This document shows positions 16,346-22,409 of a stretch of DNA of 32,122 nt, piece by piece (position 1 is the stretch's first letter; every line of letters starts with the position of its first letter). This DNA is from SURF-13 sp041695325. GTDB lineage: Bacteria > Pseudomonadota > Gammaproteobacteria > SURF-13. Below the pieces are notes generated by a model. The model saw only the letters and a program-made list of their open reading frames with translations, was not told the DNA's origin and did not search any database. The position numbers were made by a program, and so were the translations under genes. The stretch is from assembly GCA_041695325.1 (NCBI GenBank), contig JBGFRC010000025.1, positions 1 through 32,122 of the forward strand. The letters run 5' to 3'.

Positions 16346-16765
16346 ATGAAAGCCCGCGTAAAATGGATTGAGCAGAGCCTGTTCGTCGCGCAAAGCGGCA
16401 GCGGCCACTCGGTGGTGCTGGACGGCCCGCCGGAGGCGGGCGGGCAAAACCTGGGCGTACGCCCGATGGAGATGGTGCTGCTGGGCCTGGGCGGCTGCAC
16501 CGCGTCTGACGTGGTGAGCATCCTCAGGAAAAAGCGCGAGCCGGTCACAGGCTGCGCGGTGGAGATCGAGGCCGAGCGTGCCGAGACCGTGCCCAAGGTA
16601 TTCACCAAAATCCACGTGCGTTACATCGTCACCGGCAAGAGCCTCAAGGAAGAATCCGTCAGGCAGGCCGTGGAGCTGTCGGCGGAAAAGTACTGCTCGG
16701 TGTCCATCATGCTGGGCAAAACCGCCGCCATGACCCATGACTACCAAATCCTCAACGAGGTGTGA
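16346..16765 (+). CDS. OsmC-family protein (YhfA-like)
   Basis: OsmC-fold proteins are small dimeric thiol-dependent peroxidases or related stress proteins. The 139-residue protein has both conserved redox cysteines in their usual contexts: GLGGCTASDVVSIL near residue 52 and EKYCSVSIMLGKTA near 115. The N-terminal strand region MKARVKWIEQSLFVAQSGSGHSVVLDGPP, with RPMEMVLLGLGG, is typical of the YhfA subgroup. The ATG at 16346 is preferred over an in-frame TTG three codons earlier. In Pseudomonas a similar gene lies near speD and coq7, which matches this neighbourhood. The physiological substrate is not known from sequence. Confidence 0.9.
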   Translation: MKARVKWIEQSLFVAQSGSGHSVVLDGPPEAGGQNLGVRPMEMVLLGLGGCTASDVVSILRKKREPVTGCAVEIEAERAETVPKVFTKIHVRYIVTGKSLKEESVRQAVELSAEKYCSVSIMLGKTAAMTHDYQILNEV

Positions 16766-16771
16766 CCGGCG

Positions 16772-17182
16772 TTGACCGCGCCCCGCCCTTCGCCCCCCCC
16801 CAGCCTGCGCCATCTGGCGCTGAACGTGCGCGACCTTGCCGCCTGCGAGAAATTCTACGTCGGCTTACTGGGCCTGCGCGTGGACTGGCGGCCCGATGCG
16901 GACAACCTGTATCTCACCTCCGGCGACGACAATCTCGCGCTGCACCGCGCCAGGGAGGGCGCCCTCAACCGGCAGGCGCAGCCGCTCGATCACTTCGGCT
17001 TCGTGCTGGACGCGCCTGAACAGGTGGACGCCTGGCACGCCTGGCTGCGCGACCGGGGCGTGGCCATCAAGGCCGCGCCGCGCGACCACCGCGACGGCTC
17101 GCGCAGCTTCTACTGCCTGGACCCGGACGGCAACACCGTGCAGTTTATTTTCTTGCCCGCCCGGGCGCAAAATGATGCATAA
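16772..17182 (+). CDS. VOC / glyoxalase-fold protein
   Basis: This 136-residue single-module vicinal-oxygen-chelate protein belongs to the glyoxalase/bleomycin-resistance superfamily. Visible blocks are RHLALNVRDLAACEKFYVGLLGL (first metal-ligand His), DHFGFVLDAPEQVDAWHAWLRDRGV (His in the second half) and FYCLDPDGNTVQFIFLP (Glu replaced by Gln in the usual GN.VE/Q position). One module per chain means that it would act as a dimer. The only early start codon in frame is TTG at 16772, six bases after the osmC-like stop, so the two genes are probably coupled. The substrate cannot be predicted. Confidence 0.85.
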   Translation: MTAPRPSPPPSLRHLALNVRDLAACEKFYVGLLGLRVDWRPDADNLYLTSGDDNLALHRAREGALNRQAQPLDHFGFVLDAPEQVDAWHAWLRDRGVAIKAAPRDHRDGSRSFYCLDPDGNTVQFIFLPARAQNDA

Positions 17183-17227
17183 TTGCGCGCTCACGCTCAC
17201 CAGGAAGGGCCCCCGGAAGATAGCGCC

Positions 17228-18061
17228 ATGTTGAAGTCACTCAAGAAACTCAAGCTGCAGGGCTTTAACAACCTGACCAAGACCCTGAGCTTCAACATCT
17301 ATGACATGTGCTACGCCACCTCCGAGGCGCAGCAGCTTGCGTACATCAAGTACATTGACGAGGCCTACAACGCCGAGCGCCTTACCCGCATCCTCACCGA
17401 GGTATGCCACATCATCGGCGCCAACATCCTCAACATCGCGCACCAGGACTACGACCCGCAGGGCGCGAGCGTCACCATGCTCATCTCCGAAGAAGCGGTG
17501 ATCCCGGTCGAGGCCACCGGCGCCGAAGGCCCCGGCCCGCTGCCGGAGATGATGCGCGCCCCGGAGGCCGCGCGCGAATCGGTGGTGGCGCACCTGGACA
17601 AGAGCCACATCACCGTGCACACCTACCCGGAGAGCCACCCCGACAAGGGCATCAGCACCTTCCGCGCCGACATAGACGTGTCCACCTGCGGCCGCATCTC
17701 ACCGCTGCGCGCCTTGAATTTCCTGGTGCACAGCTTCGATTCGGACATCGTCATCATGGACTACCGGGTGCGCGGCTTCACGCGCGACGTCACCGGCAGG
17801 AAGATTTTCATAGACCACAACATCAACTCGATCCAGAACTTCATCGCCCGCGACACGCGCGAGCGCTACCAGATGATGGACGTGAACGTGTACCAGGAAA
17901 ACATCTTCCACACCAAGATGATCCTGAAGGAGTTCGGGCTCGACAACTACCTGTTCGGCACCACCGAAGCGGAGCTGGAACCCAAGGAACGCGAACGCAT
18001 CAAGCAGAGCCTGAGGCGCGAGATGTCGGAAATCTTCTACGGCCGCAACATCGCGCGCTAG
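17228..18061 (+). CDS. speD: S-adenosylmethionine decarboxylase proenzyme (E. coli type)
   Basis: SpeD decarboxylates S-adenosylmethionine to supply the aminopropyl group for spermidine. The 277-residue proenzyme matches the long E. coli class: KLKLQGFNNLTKTLSFNIYD, then IIGANILNIAHQDYDPQGASVT. The self-cleavage site is in HLDKSHITVHTYPESHP, where Lys125-Ser126 would split to make the pyruvoyl group. The DIDVSTCGRISPLRALNFL block follows, then VNVYQENIFHTKM. It has an insertion of about 14 residues (near 98-112) before the cleavage site relative to E. coli. The open frame extends 15 codons upstream, but the ATG at 17228 has GGAAG eight bases before it and gives the family start. No speE lies nearby. 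Confidence 0.96.
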   Translation: MLKSLKKLKLQGFNNLTKTLSFNIYDMCYATSEAQQLAYIKYIDEAYNAERLTRILTEVCHIIGANILNIAHQDYDPQGASVTMLISEEAVIPVEATGAEGPGPLPEMMRAPEAARESVVAHLDKSHITVHTYPESHPDKGISTFRADIDVSTCGRISPLRALNFLVHSFDSDIVIMDYRVRGFTRDVTGRKIFIDHNINSIQNFIARDTRERYQMMDVNVYQENIFHTKMILKEFGLDNYLFGTTEAELEPKERERIKQSLRREMSEIFYGRNIAR

Positions 18062-18067
18062 AACCTG

Positions 18068-18114
18068 CCCCCTCCCCCACGGTTGTGTGGGGGGGGCGGG
18101 GCCGGGGAGAGGGG
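18068..18114. repeat. GC-rich hairpin with GGGGAGAGGGG tail between convergent genes
   Basis: CCCCCTCCCCCAC and GTGTGGGGGGGG flank a short loop, followed by CGGGGCCGGGGAGAGGGG. The block sits between convergent speD and coq7 and may act as a two-way terminator. Its composition and its trailing GGGGAGAGGG resemble the elements at 27153 and 27234, so I treat it as a third, diverged member of that intergenic repeat family. Confidence 0.5.
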
Positions 18115-18136
18115 CCGAAGGCCGTCGCTCCAGAAC

Positions 18137-18778
18137 TTATATCCAATAGGCCGTGCCCGTCATGACTTTTGCGCTCAGCGCCATCAGCCTTTTCACCGGC
18201 TCCGGCAGCTCCGCCGCTCCGGCCTCCACCGCCTTGGTCGCGTGCATCGCCTCGTCCGCGCGCATCGTCTCCAGTATCGCGCGGCTTCTTCCGTCCTCCC
18301 GGGGCAGGCGCGCGAGATGGTTATCAAGGTGGCGCATCACCTGGCGCTCGGTCTCGGCCACAAAGCCCAGGCTCCATTTGTCACCGGCCAGGCCCGAAAC
18401 CAGCCCGATGGCGAACGACCCGGCGTACCACACCGGATTCAACGCGCTGGTGCGTCCACCCAGCTCGCGCACGCGCTGTTCGCACCAGGCCAGATGATCG
18501 TTTTCCTCCGCCGCCGCGCGCTCCATCTGCGCGCGCACCTCGGGCTTTTTCGCGCTCAGGGCGTGGCCGCGATACAAGGCCTGCGCCGCCACCTCACCCG
18601 CGTGATTGACCCGCATCAGGCACGCTGCTTCAATCCGGCCGCGCGCATCCGGCTCCACATCGCCTGAGTCTGGCGTGGGCGCGGGCCGCTCGGCGACGGC
18701 GGGCGCGCACACCGTGCGCAGCGCTTCATCCAGCCCCATCACTATCCGGTCGGCCAGGTTGTAGGCGCGTGTCGTCAT
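18137..18778 (-). CDS. coq7: Demethoxyubiquinone hydroxylase Coq7
   Basis: Coq7 is a di-iron monooxygenase that carries out the penultimate step of aerobic ubiquinone synthesis, at the membrane face. The 213-residue four-helix bundle has all ligand segments: LMRVNHAGEVAAQALYRG, AAAEENDHLAWCEQRV, AETERQVMRHLDNHL and RADEAMHATKAVEAGAAELP, giving the two E...ExxH sets. The frame is open for 25 codons upstream, but MTTRAYNLADRIVMGLDEALR from the ATG at 18778 is the usual start. It is divergent from the 2Fe-2S gene over an 86-base region holding a dyad. Confidence 0.95.
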   Translation of the reverse strand: MTTRAYNLADRIVMGLDEALRTVCAPAVAERPAPTPDSGDVEPDARGRIEAACLMRVNHAGEVAAQALYRGHALSAKKPEVRAQMERAAAEENDHLAWCEQRVRELGGRTSALNPVWYAGSFAIGLVSGLAGDKWSLGFVAETERQVMRHLDNHLARLPREDGRSRAILETMRADEAMHATKAVEAGAAELPEPVKRLMALSAKVMTGTAYWI

Positions 18779-18789
18779 ATACAAAGTAT

Positions 18790-18810
18790 CGCGTGACGCG
18801 CGGTCACGCG
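18790..18810. promoter_or_regulatory. Dyad in the divergent coq7 / 2Fe-2S protein region
   Basis: CGCGTGAC and GTCACGCG are exact inverted arms around five bases (GCGCG), centred between two divergent genes. This is operator-like geometry. TAAAAT at 18831 could serve as a -10 for the plus-strand gene, but no good -35 is visible. No regulator is identified. Confidence 0.4.
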
Positions 18811-18864
18811 CAAGCCGTTGCGAAAAGAGGTAAAATAATCGCCGTTCCCCCAACGCCCCGAATC

Positions 18865-19188
18865 ATGAGCGAACCCTATTACCGCTACCACGTCTTCTTC
18901 TGCACCAATCAGCGCGAGGAAGGCAGAACCTGCTGCAACAACTGCGGCGCGCAGGCCATGCGCGATTACGCCAAGCAGCGCGTCCATGAGCTCGGCCTCG
19001 CGCGCAAGGGCGGCAACGGCAAGGTGCGCGTCAACAACGCCGGCTGCATGGATCGCTGCGAAGAAGGCCCTGTGATCGTGGTGTATCCCGAAGGGGTGTG
19101 GTACACCTACGTGGATCAGGAAGACATAGACGAGATCATTGAAGAGCATTTGCAGCACGGCCGCATCGTAGAGCGGCTGCGTATCTGA
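18865..19188 (+). CDS. Thioredoxin-like [2Fe-2S] ferredoxin
   Basis: This 107-residue protein has the thioredoxin-like 2Fe-2S ferredoxin pattern. A first group of cysteines lies in FFCTNQREEGRTCCNNCG (residues about 11-26) and the second pair is in NNAGCMDRCEEGPVIVVYPEG (about 58-75). The C-terminal YTYVDQEDIDEIIEEHLQHGRIVERL is characteristic. Such proteins carry electrons, but the partner here is unknown. The ATG at 18865 gives the family N-terminus MSEPYYRYHVFFC. The ABC transporter gene begins six bases after the stop, so the three genes to 20900 may be one operon. Confidence 0.9.
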   Translation: MSEPYYRYHVFFCTNQREEGRTCCNNCGAQAMRDYAKQRVHELGLARKGGNGKVRVNNAGCMDRCEEGPVIVVYPEGVWYTYVDQEDIDEIIEEHLQHGRIVERLRI

Positions 19189-19194
19189 ATTCGC

Positions 19195-20121
19195 ATGACT
19201 CAAAACGCCGCACCCGCGGTGATTGCGCGCGGTTTGCGCAAGCTGTACGGCGCCGAGGCCGCCGTGGACGGCATCGCCCTCGACATCCCCTCCGGACAAT
19301 GCTTCGGCCTGCTCGGCCCGAACGGCGCAGGCAAAACCACCACGCTGCGCATGTTGCTCGGCGCCTCGCCGCCCAGCGGCGGGACACTCGAGGTGCTGGG
19401 CCACCCGATCCCCCAAGAAGCGCGTGAGATGCGCGCGCGCGTGGGCGTAGTGCCGCAGCAGGACAACCTCGATCCTGACTTCACCGTGATCGAGAATCTG
19501 CGCGTCTATGCCAGCTACTTCGGTTTATCCGGCCCCGCGCTCCCGCGGCGCATCGAGGAGGTGCTGCATTTTGCCGCGCTGGAGGGCAAGGCGCAGGCGG
19601 GCATCCATACCCTGTCCGGCGGCATGAAACGCAGGCTTACCCTGGCGCGCGCGCTCATCGCCGGCCCGGAGCTTTTGATCCTCGATGAACCCACCACCGG
19701 CCTTGACCCGCAGGCGCGCCAGATGTTGTGGCAGCGTTTGCGCACGCTGACGGCGCAGGGCAAGACGCTCATCCTCACCACCCACTACATGGAAGAGGCC
19801 GAGCGCCTGTGTAGCCGCGTCGCGGTCATGGATCACGGCCGCATCCTGGCTGAAGACAGCCCGGCGCGCCTGATCGAACGCCACATCGAGCCGCAAGTGG
19901 TTGAAGTCTACGGCCCCGATGTCGAGGCCTGGTTCAACAGCCGGGCGCGCACGCGCGTGGAGCGCGCGGAGCACATCGGCGAAACCGTGTTCTGCTACGC
20001 CCGCGACGTGCGCGCGCTGCTGGACGACTTGGCCGCGCGCCCCAGCCTGCGCTACCTCCACCGCCCGGCCAACCTGGAAGACGTGTTCCTCAAGCTCACC
20101 GGACGCGATTTGCGCGATTGA
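19195..20121 (+). CDS. ABC exporter ATP-binding protein (NodI/CcmA-like)
   Basis: This 308-residue ATPase belongs to an ABC-2 type exporter. The nucleotide-binding domain has Walker A GPNGAGKTTT (about residues 43-52), the Q-loop in VVPQQDN, signature LSGGMKRR, Walker B LLILDEPTTGLD, and the switch His in LTTHYMEEAERLC. The C-terminal 80 residues form the usual DrrA/NodI extension. Its stop overlaps the first codons of the permease frame, so the pair is translated together. The closest recognisable style is NodI of the NodIJ pair, but no nod genes are present and the cargo is unknown. Confidence 0.93.
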   Translation: MTQNAAPAVIARGLRKLYGAEAAVDGIALDIPSGQCFGLLGPNGAGKTTTLRMLLGASPPSGGTLEVLGHPIPQEAREMRARVGVVPQQDNLDPDFTVIENLRVYASYFGLSGPALPRRIEEVLHFAALEGKAQAGIHTLSGGMKRRLTLARALIAGPELLILDEPTTGLDPQARQMLWQRLRTLTAQGKTLILTTHYMEEAERLCSRVAVMDHGRILAEDSPARLIERHIEPQVVEVYGPDVEAWFNSRARTRVERAEHIGETVFCYARDVRALLDDLAARPSLRYLHRPANLEDVFLKLTGRDLRD

Positions 20122-20123
20122 AC

Positions 20124-20900
20124 ATGAATCACTCCCCGCCCGCCATCAGCTTGCGCTGGATACCCGTGTGGCGGCGCAACTTTCTGGTGTGGCGCAAGCT
20201 GTTCGGCCCCTCCATGCTCGGCAACTTCATCGAACCGCTGCTCTATCTGCTTGCGCTTGGCTTCGGCCTGGGCGTATTTGTGGGCGAGATGCAGGGCATG
20301 CCCTACAGCGTGTTCCTCGCCTCCGGCCTGGTGTGCGCGAGCGCCATGAACACCGCCACCTTCGAGGGCCTGTACTCGGCCTACACGCGCATGGCGCACC
20401 AGCAAACCTGGGGCGGGATGCTCGCCACCCCGCTCCTAGTGGACGACATCGTGTTGGGCGAAATGCTCTGGGCCGCCACCAAAAGCCTGATCTCGGTCGC
20501 CCCCATCCTCGCGGTCGCGGCGGCGCTGGGGCTGGTGCACGACATGAACGCCCTCTGGGTGCTGCCGCTGGTGCTGCTCACGGGCGCATCCTTCGCCGCG
20601 CTCGCGCTGTGCATCACCGCCTTCGCCAGGAGCTATGACTTTTTCCTGTACTATTTCACCCTCGTCATCACACCGATGTTTCTCCTGAGCGGCACCTTCT
20701 TCCCGCTTGACGCCATGCCGCAGGCCGTGCAGTGGGGCGCGCAAATCCTGCCGCTCACCCACGCCGTGGAGCTGGTGCGCCCGCTCATGACCGGCGCGCC
20801 GCTCACACATTCCCTGCTCCATCTCGCCGTGCTCATTGCCTACGGCGCGGCGGGCTTGTATCTGGCCTGTCTCCTGCTGCGCCGCCGCCTTATGGCGTGA
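20124..20900 (+). CDS. ABC-2 exporter permease (NodJ-like)
   Basis: This 258-residue inner-membrane permease of the ABC-2 family has about six hydrophobic segments: LGNFIEPLLYLLALGFGLGVFV, VFLASGLVCASAM, LISVAPILAVAAALGLV, LPLVLLTGASFAALALCITA, FTLVITPMFLLSGTFF and LAVLIAYGAAGLYLACLLL. The cytoplasmic N-terminus WRRNFLVWRKLFGPSMLGN is typical of NodJ-like subunits. The ATG at 20124 lies three bases after the ATPase stop. The pair would form a homodimeric-permease exporter, and its substrate cannot be read from sequence. Confidence 0.92.
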   Translation: MNHSPPAISLRWIPVWRRNFLVWRKLFGPSMLGNFIEPLLYLLALGFGLGVFVGEMQGMPYSVFLASGLVCASAMNTATFEGLYSAYTRMAHQQTWGGMLATPLLVDDIVLGEMLWAATKSLISVAPILAVAAALGLVHDMNALWVLPLVLLTGASFAALALCITAFARSYDFFLYYFTLVITPMFLLSGTFFPLDAMPQAVQWGAQILPLTHAVELVRPLMTGAPLTHSLLHLAVLIAYGAAGLYLACLLLRRRLMA

Positions 20901-20911
20901 CCGCTCTACCC

Positions 20912-20940
20912 TTGTCGCGCCGCGCGTTTTGCTGTAAAAT
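20912..20940 (+). promoter_or_regulatory. Sigma-70-like promoter of rplM-rpsI
   Basis: TTGTCG (20912-20917) and TAAAAT (20935-20940) are separated by exactly 17 bases. The -10 lies 36 bases before the rplM ATG, leaving a short leader with a GGAG ribosome site at 20967. Confidence 0.6.
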
Positions 20941-20976
20941 TTTTTGTTTCTTTGCAGCGAGTTTTTGGAGACGACG

Positions 20977-21405
20977 ATGAAGACCTATAACGCCAGGGCC
21001 GAAACCGTCCAGCAAGGCTGGTACGTGGTGGACGCCGCCGGCAAGACCCTGGGCCGGCTGGCCAGCGCCATCGCGCTGCGCCTCAAGGGCAAACACAAGC
21101 CCGAATACACCCCGCACGTGGACACCGGCGACTTCATCGTGGTGGTCAACGCCGAAAAGCTGCGCGTCACTGGCAACAAGCTGCATGACAAGCTGTATCA
21201 GCATCACACCGGCACCATCGGCAATCTAAAAACCGTCACCCTCGGCAAGCTGCTGCAAACCAAGCCGGAGCGCGCGCTAGAAACCGCGGTCAAGGGCATG
21301 CTGCCCAAGAATCCGCTGGGGCGCGCGATGTTCCGCAAGCTCAAGGTCTACAAGGGCGCCGCGCACCCGCACGGCGCGCAGCAACCCAAATCCTTAAATA
21401 TCTAA
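20977..21405 (+). CDS. rplM: 50S ribosomal protein L13
   Basis: L13 is an early-assembly protein of the large ribosomal subunit. The 142-residue protein is canonical: MKTYNARAETVQQGWYVVDAAGKTLGRLAS, then HTGDFIVVVNAEKLRVTGNK-type residues (here VDTGDFIVVVNAEKLRVTGNK) and AVKGMLPKNPLGRAMFRKLKVYKGAAHPHGAQQP. GGAG six bases before the ATG at 20977 decides the start against an upstream in-frame codon. rpsI follows 15 bases downstream, the conserved L13-S9 operon. Confidence 0.98.
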   Translation: MKTYNARAETVQQGWYVVDAAGKTLGRLASAIALRLKGKHKPEYTPHVDTGDFIVVVNAEKLRVTGNKLHDKLYQHHTGTIGNLKTVTLGKLLQTKPERALETAVKGMLPKNPLGRAMFRKLKVYKGAAHPHGAQQPKSLNI

Positions 21406-21420
21406 ACCTGGGAAACACAC

Positions 21421-21810
21421 ATGGCACAAACCCCCAGCAGCACCGGCCGGCGCAAAAGCTCCACCGCGCGCGTGCGCCTGACCAAAGGCAGGGGCGCGAT
21501 CACCATCAACGGCCGCCCCATTGAAAACTACTTCGGGCGCGAAACCGCGCGCATGGTAGTGCGCCAGCCGCTCGAAGCCGTGAAACTCGCCGGCGACCTC
21601 GATGTGCACGTCAACGTGCACGGCGGCGGCAACATCGGCCAAGCCGGCGCCATACGCCACGGCATCGCCCGCGCCCTCATCGCCTACGACGAAACCCTGC
21701 GCGCCCCGCTGCGCAAGGAGGGCCTTGTCACCCGCGACGCGCGCGAAGTCGAACGCAAAAAGGTCGGCCTGCACAAGGCAAGAAGGGCGCCGCAATATTC
21801 GAAACGATAG
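21421..21810 (+). CDS. rpsI: 30S ribosomal protein S9
   Basis: S9 is a small-subunit protein whose C-terminal tail reaches the P-site tRNA anticodon stem. The 129 residues are canonical, with GRRKSSTARVRLTKGRGAITINGRPIENYF, GGGNIGQAGAIRHGIARAL and RDAREVERKKVGLHKARRAPQYSKR ending in the essential SKR. The TAG stop is directly followed by another TAG, the first bases of a heptamer repeat array, so the repeat element abuts the stop codon without harming the protein. Confidence 0.98.
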   Translation: MAQTPSSTGRRKSSTARVRLTKGRGAITINGRPIENYFGRETARMVVRQPLEAVKLAGDLDVHVNVHGGGNIGQAGAIRHGIARALIAYDETLRAPLRKEGLVTRDAREVERKKVGLHKARRAPQYSKR

Positions 21811-21840
21811 TAGCGAGTTGCGAGTGGCGAGTAGCTAGTA
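21811..21840 (+). repeat. Left heptamer array of the four-helix-bundle element
   Basis: Four tandem 7-base units, TAGCGAG, TTGCGAG, TGGCGAG and TAGCTAG, start right after the rpsI stop codon. The last 16 bases (21825-21840) recur exactly in inverted orientation at 22232-22247, so the array forms a terminal inverted repeat around the gene between them. Confidence 0.8.
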
Positions 21841-21845
21841 AAGGC

Positions 21846-22208
21846 ATGGAGGCGCTTGAGAGGCTGGAGGTCTGGAAGCGCAGCAGTCGTCTTTGTGTTG
21901 ATATCTACAAAAACCTTGATAACTGCACCAATTACGGATTTAAAGATCAAATAGGCCGCGCTGCTTTATCAATACCCTCCAACATTGCCGAAGGTTATGA
22001 GCGTGATTTCCCAAAGGAACGTATACGTTTCCTGAGAATAGCCAAAGGCTCCTGTGGAGAGGTTTGGACGCAGCTTAACATTGGCATAGCGGCGGGCTTC
22101 ATAGAAAAGTCTGTCGGCATGCGCCTAGCTCAGGAAGTTGCAGAACTCTCGAAAATGTTGCAAGGACTTGTTAAGCACTACCAAAAAGACAGCAGCCCCG
22201 GCTACTAG
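21846..22208 (+). CDS. Four-helix-bundle protein (S23 / 23S rRNA IVP family)
   Basis: This 120-residue protein belongs to the four-helix-bundle family related to proteins encoded in 23S rRNA intervening sequences and to the Avd accessory protein of diversity-generating retroelements. Family blocks are LEVWKRSSRLCVDIYK, FKDQIGRAALSIPSNIAEGYERD, RFLRIAKGSCGEVWTQLNIGIAAGFI and the closing helix EVAELSKMLQGLVKHYQK. Function is not established for free-standing members. The gene is AT-richer than the ribosomal genes beside it and uses different codons (many ATA, TTT, AAA), a sign of transfer. Inverted heptamer arrays bracket it, and its TAG stop lies in the right array. No reverse transcriptase is nearby. 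Confidence 0.9.
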   Translation: MEALERLEVWKRSSRLCVDIYKNLDNCTNYGFKDQIGRAALSIPSNIAEGYERDFPKERIRFLRIAKGSCGEVWTQLNIGIAAGFIEKSVGMRLAQEVAELSKMLQGLVKHYQKDSSPGY

Positions 22209-22249
22209 CTGCTCGCCACTTTACTACTCGCTACTAGCTACTCGCCACT
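22203..22249 (-). repeat. Right heptamer array of the four-helix-bundle element
   Basis: Read on the minus strand this stretch gives units TGGCGAG, TAGCTAG, TAGCGAG, an irregular unit, TGGCGAG and CAGCTAG, the same family as the left array but inverted. 22232-22247 is the exact complement of 21825-21840. It begins within the last codons of the four-helix-bundle gene and ends just before tRNA-Gln. Confidence 0.8.
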
Positions 22250-22257
22250 ATGTTTAT

Positions 22258-22331
22258 TGGGGGATCGTCTAGCGGTAGGACTACGGACTCTGACTCCGTC
22301 AACCTTGGTTCGAATCCAAGTCCCCCAGCCA
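22258..22331 (+). tRNA. tRNA-Gln (anticodon CTG)
   Basis: The cloverleaf folds by eye. The acceptor stem is TGGGGGA with TCCCCCA, the discriminator is G, and CCA is encoded. The anticodon stem ACGGA/TCCGT holds loop CTCTGAC, giving anticodon CTG that reads CAG. The T-arm is CTTGG-TTCGAAT-CCAAG. Starting with a U-A first pair is typical of bacterial glutamine tRNAs. Heptamer repeat elements flank it on both sides. Confidence 0.96.
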
Positions 22332-22334
22332 TTT

Positions 22335-22409
22335 AACTACAGTGGCGAGTAGCGAGTGGCTGGTTAGTAGTTCCTCGCCACTCGCTACTCGCCACTCGCT
22401 CCTGTAGTT
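22335..22409. repeat. Gene-less heptamer hairpin element after tRNA-Gln
   Basis: AGTGGCGAGTAGCGAGTGGC (22341-22360) has an exact 20-base inverted copy at 22377-22396 around a 16-base loop. An outer pair AACTACA/TGTAGTT (22335-22341 and 22403-22409) extends the symmetry. The units are the same TRGCGAG heptamers as around the four-helix-bundle gene. It looks like a miniature version of that element and would also fold into a strong hairpin in RNA read from either side. Confidence 0.8.

Noticed and set aside
20941..20976. Autoregulatory leader structure for rplM-rpsI
   Set aside because: The leader is only about 30 bases long and I see no stable stem beyond the ribosome site.
21846..22208. Four-helix-bundle gene as part of a 23S rRNA intervening sequence or a diversity-generating retroelement
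   Set aside because: No rRNA sequence, reverse transcriptase or template/variable repeat pair is visible around it.
21811..22409. Heptamer arrays considered as a CRISPR array
   Set aside because: Units are 7 bases, contiguous and without spacers, and no cas genes are present.
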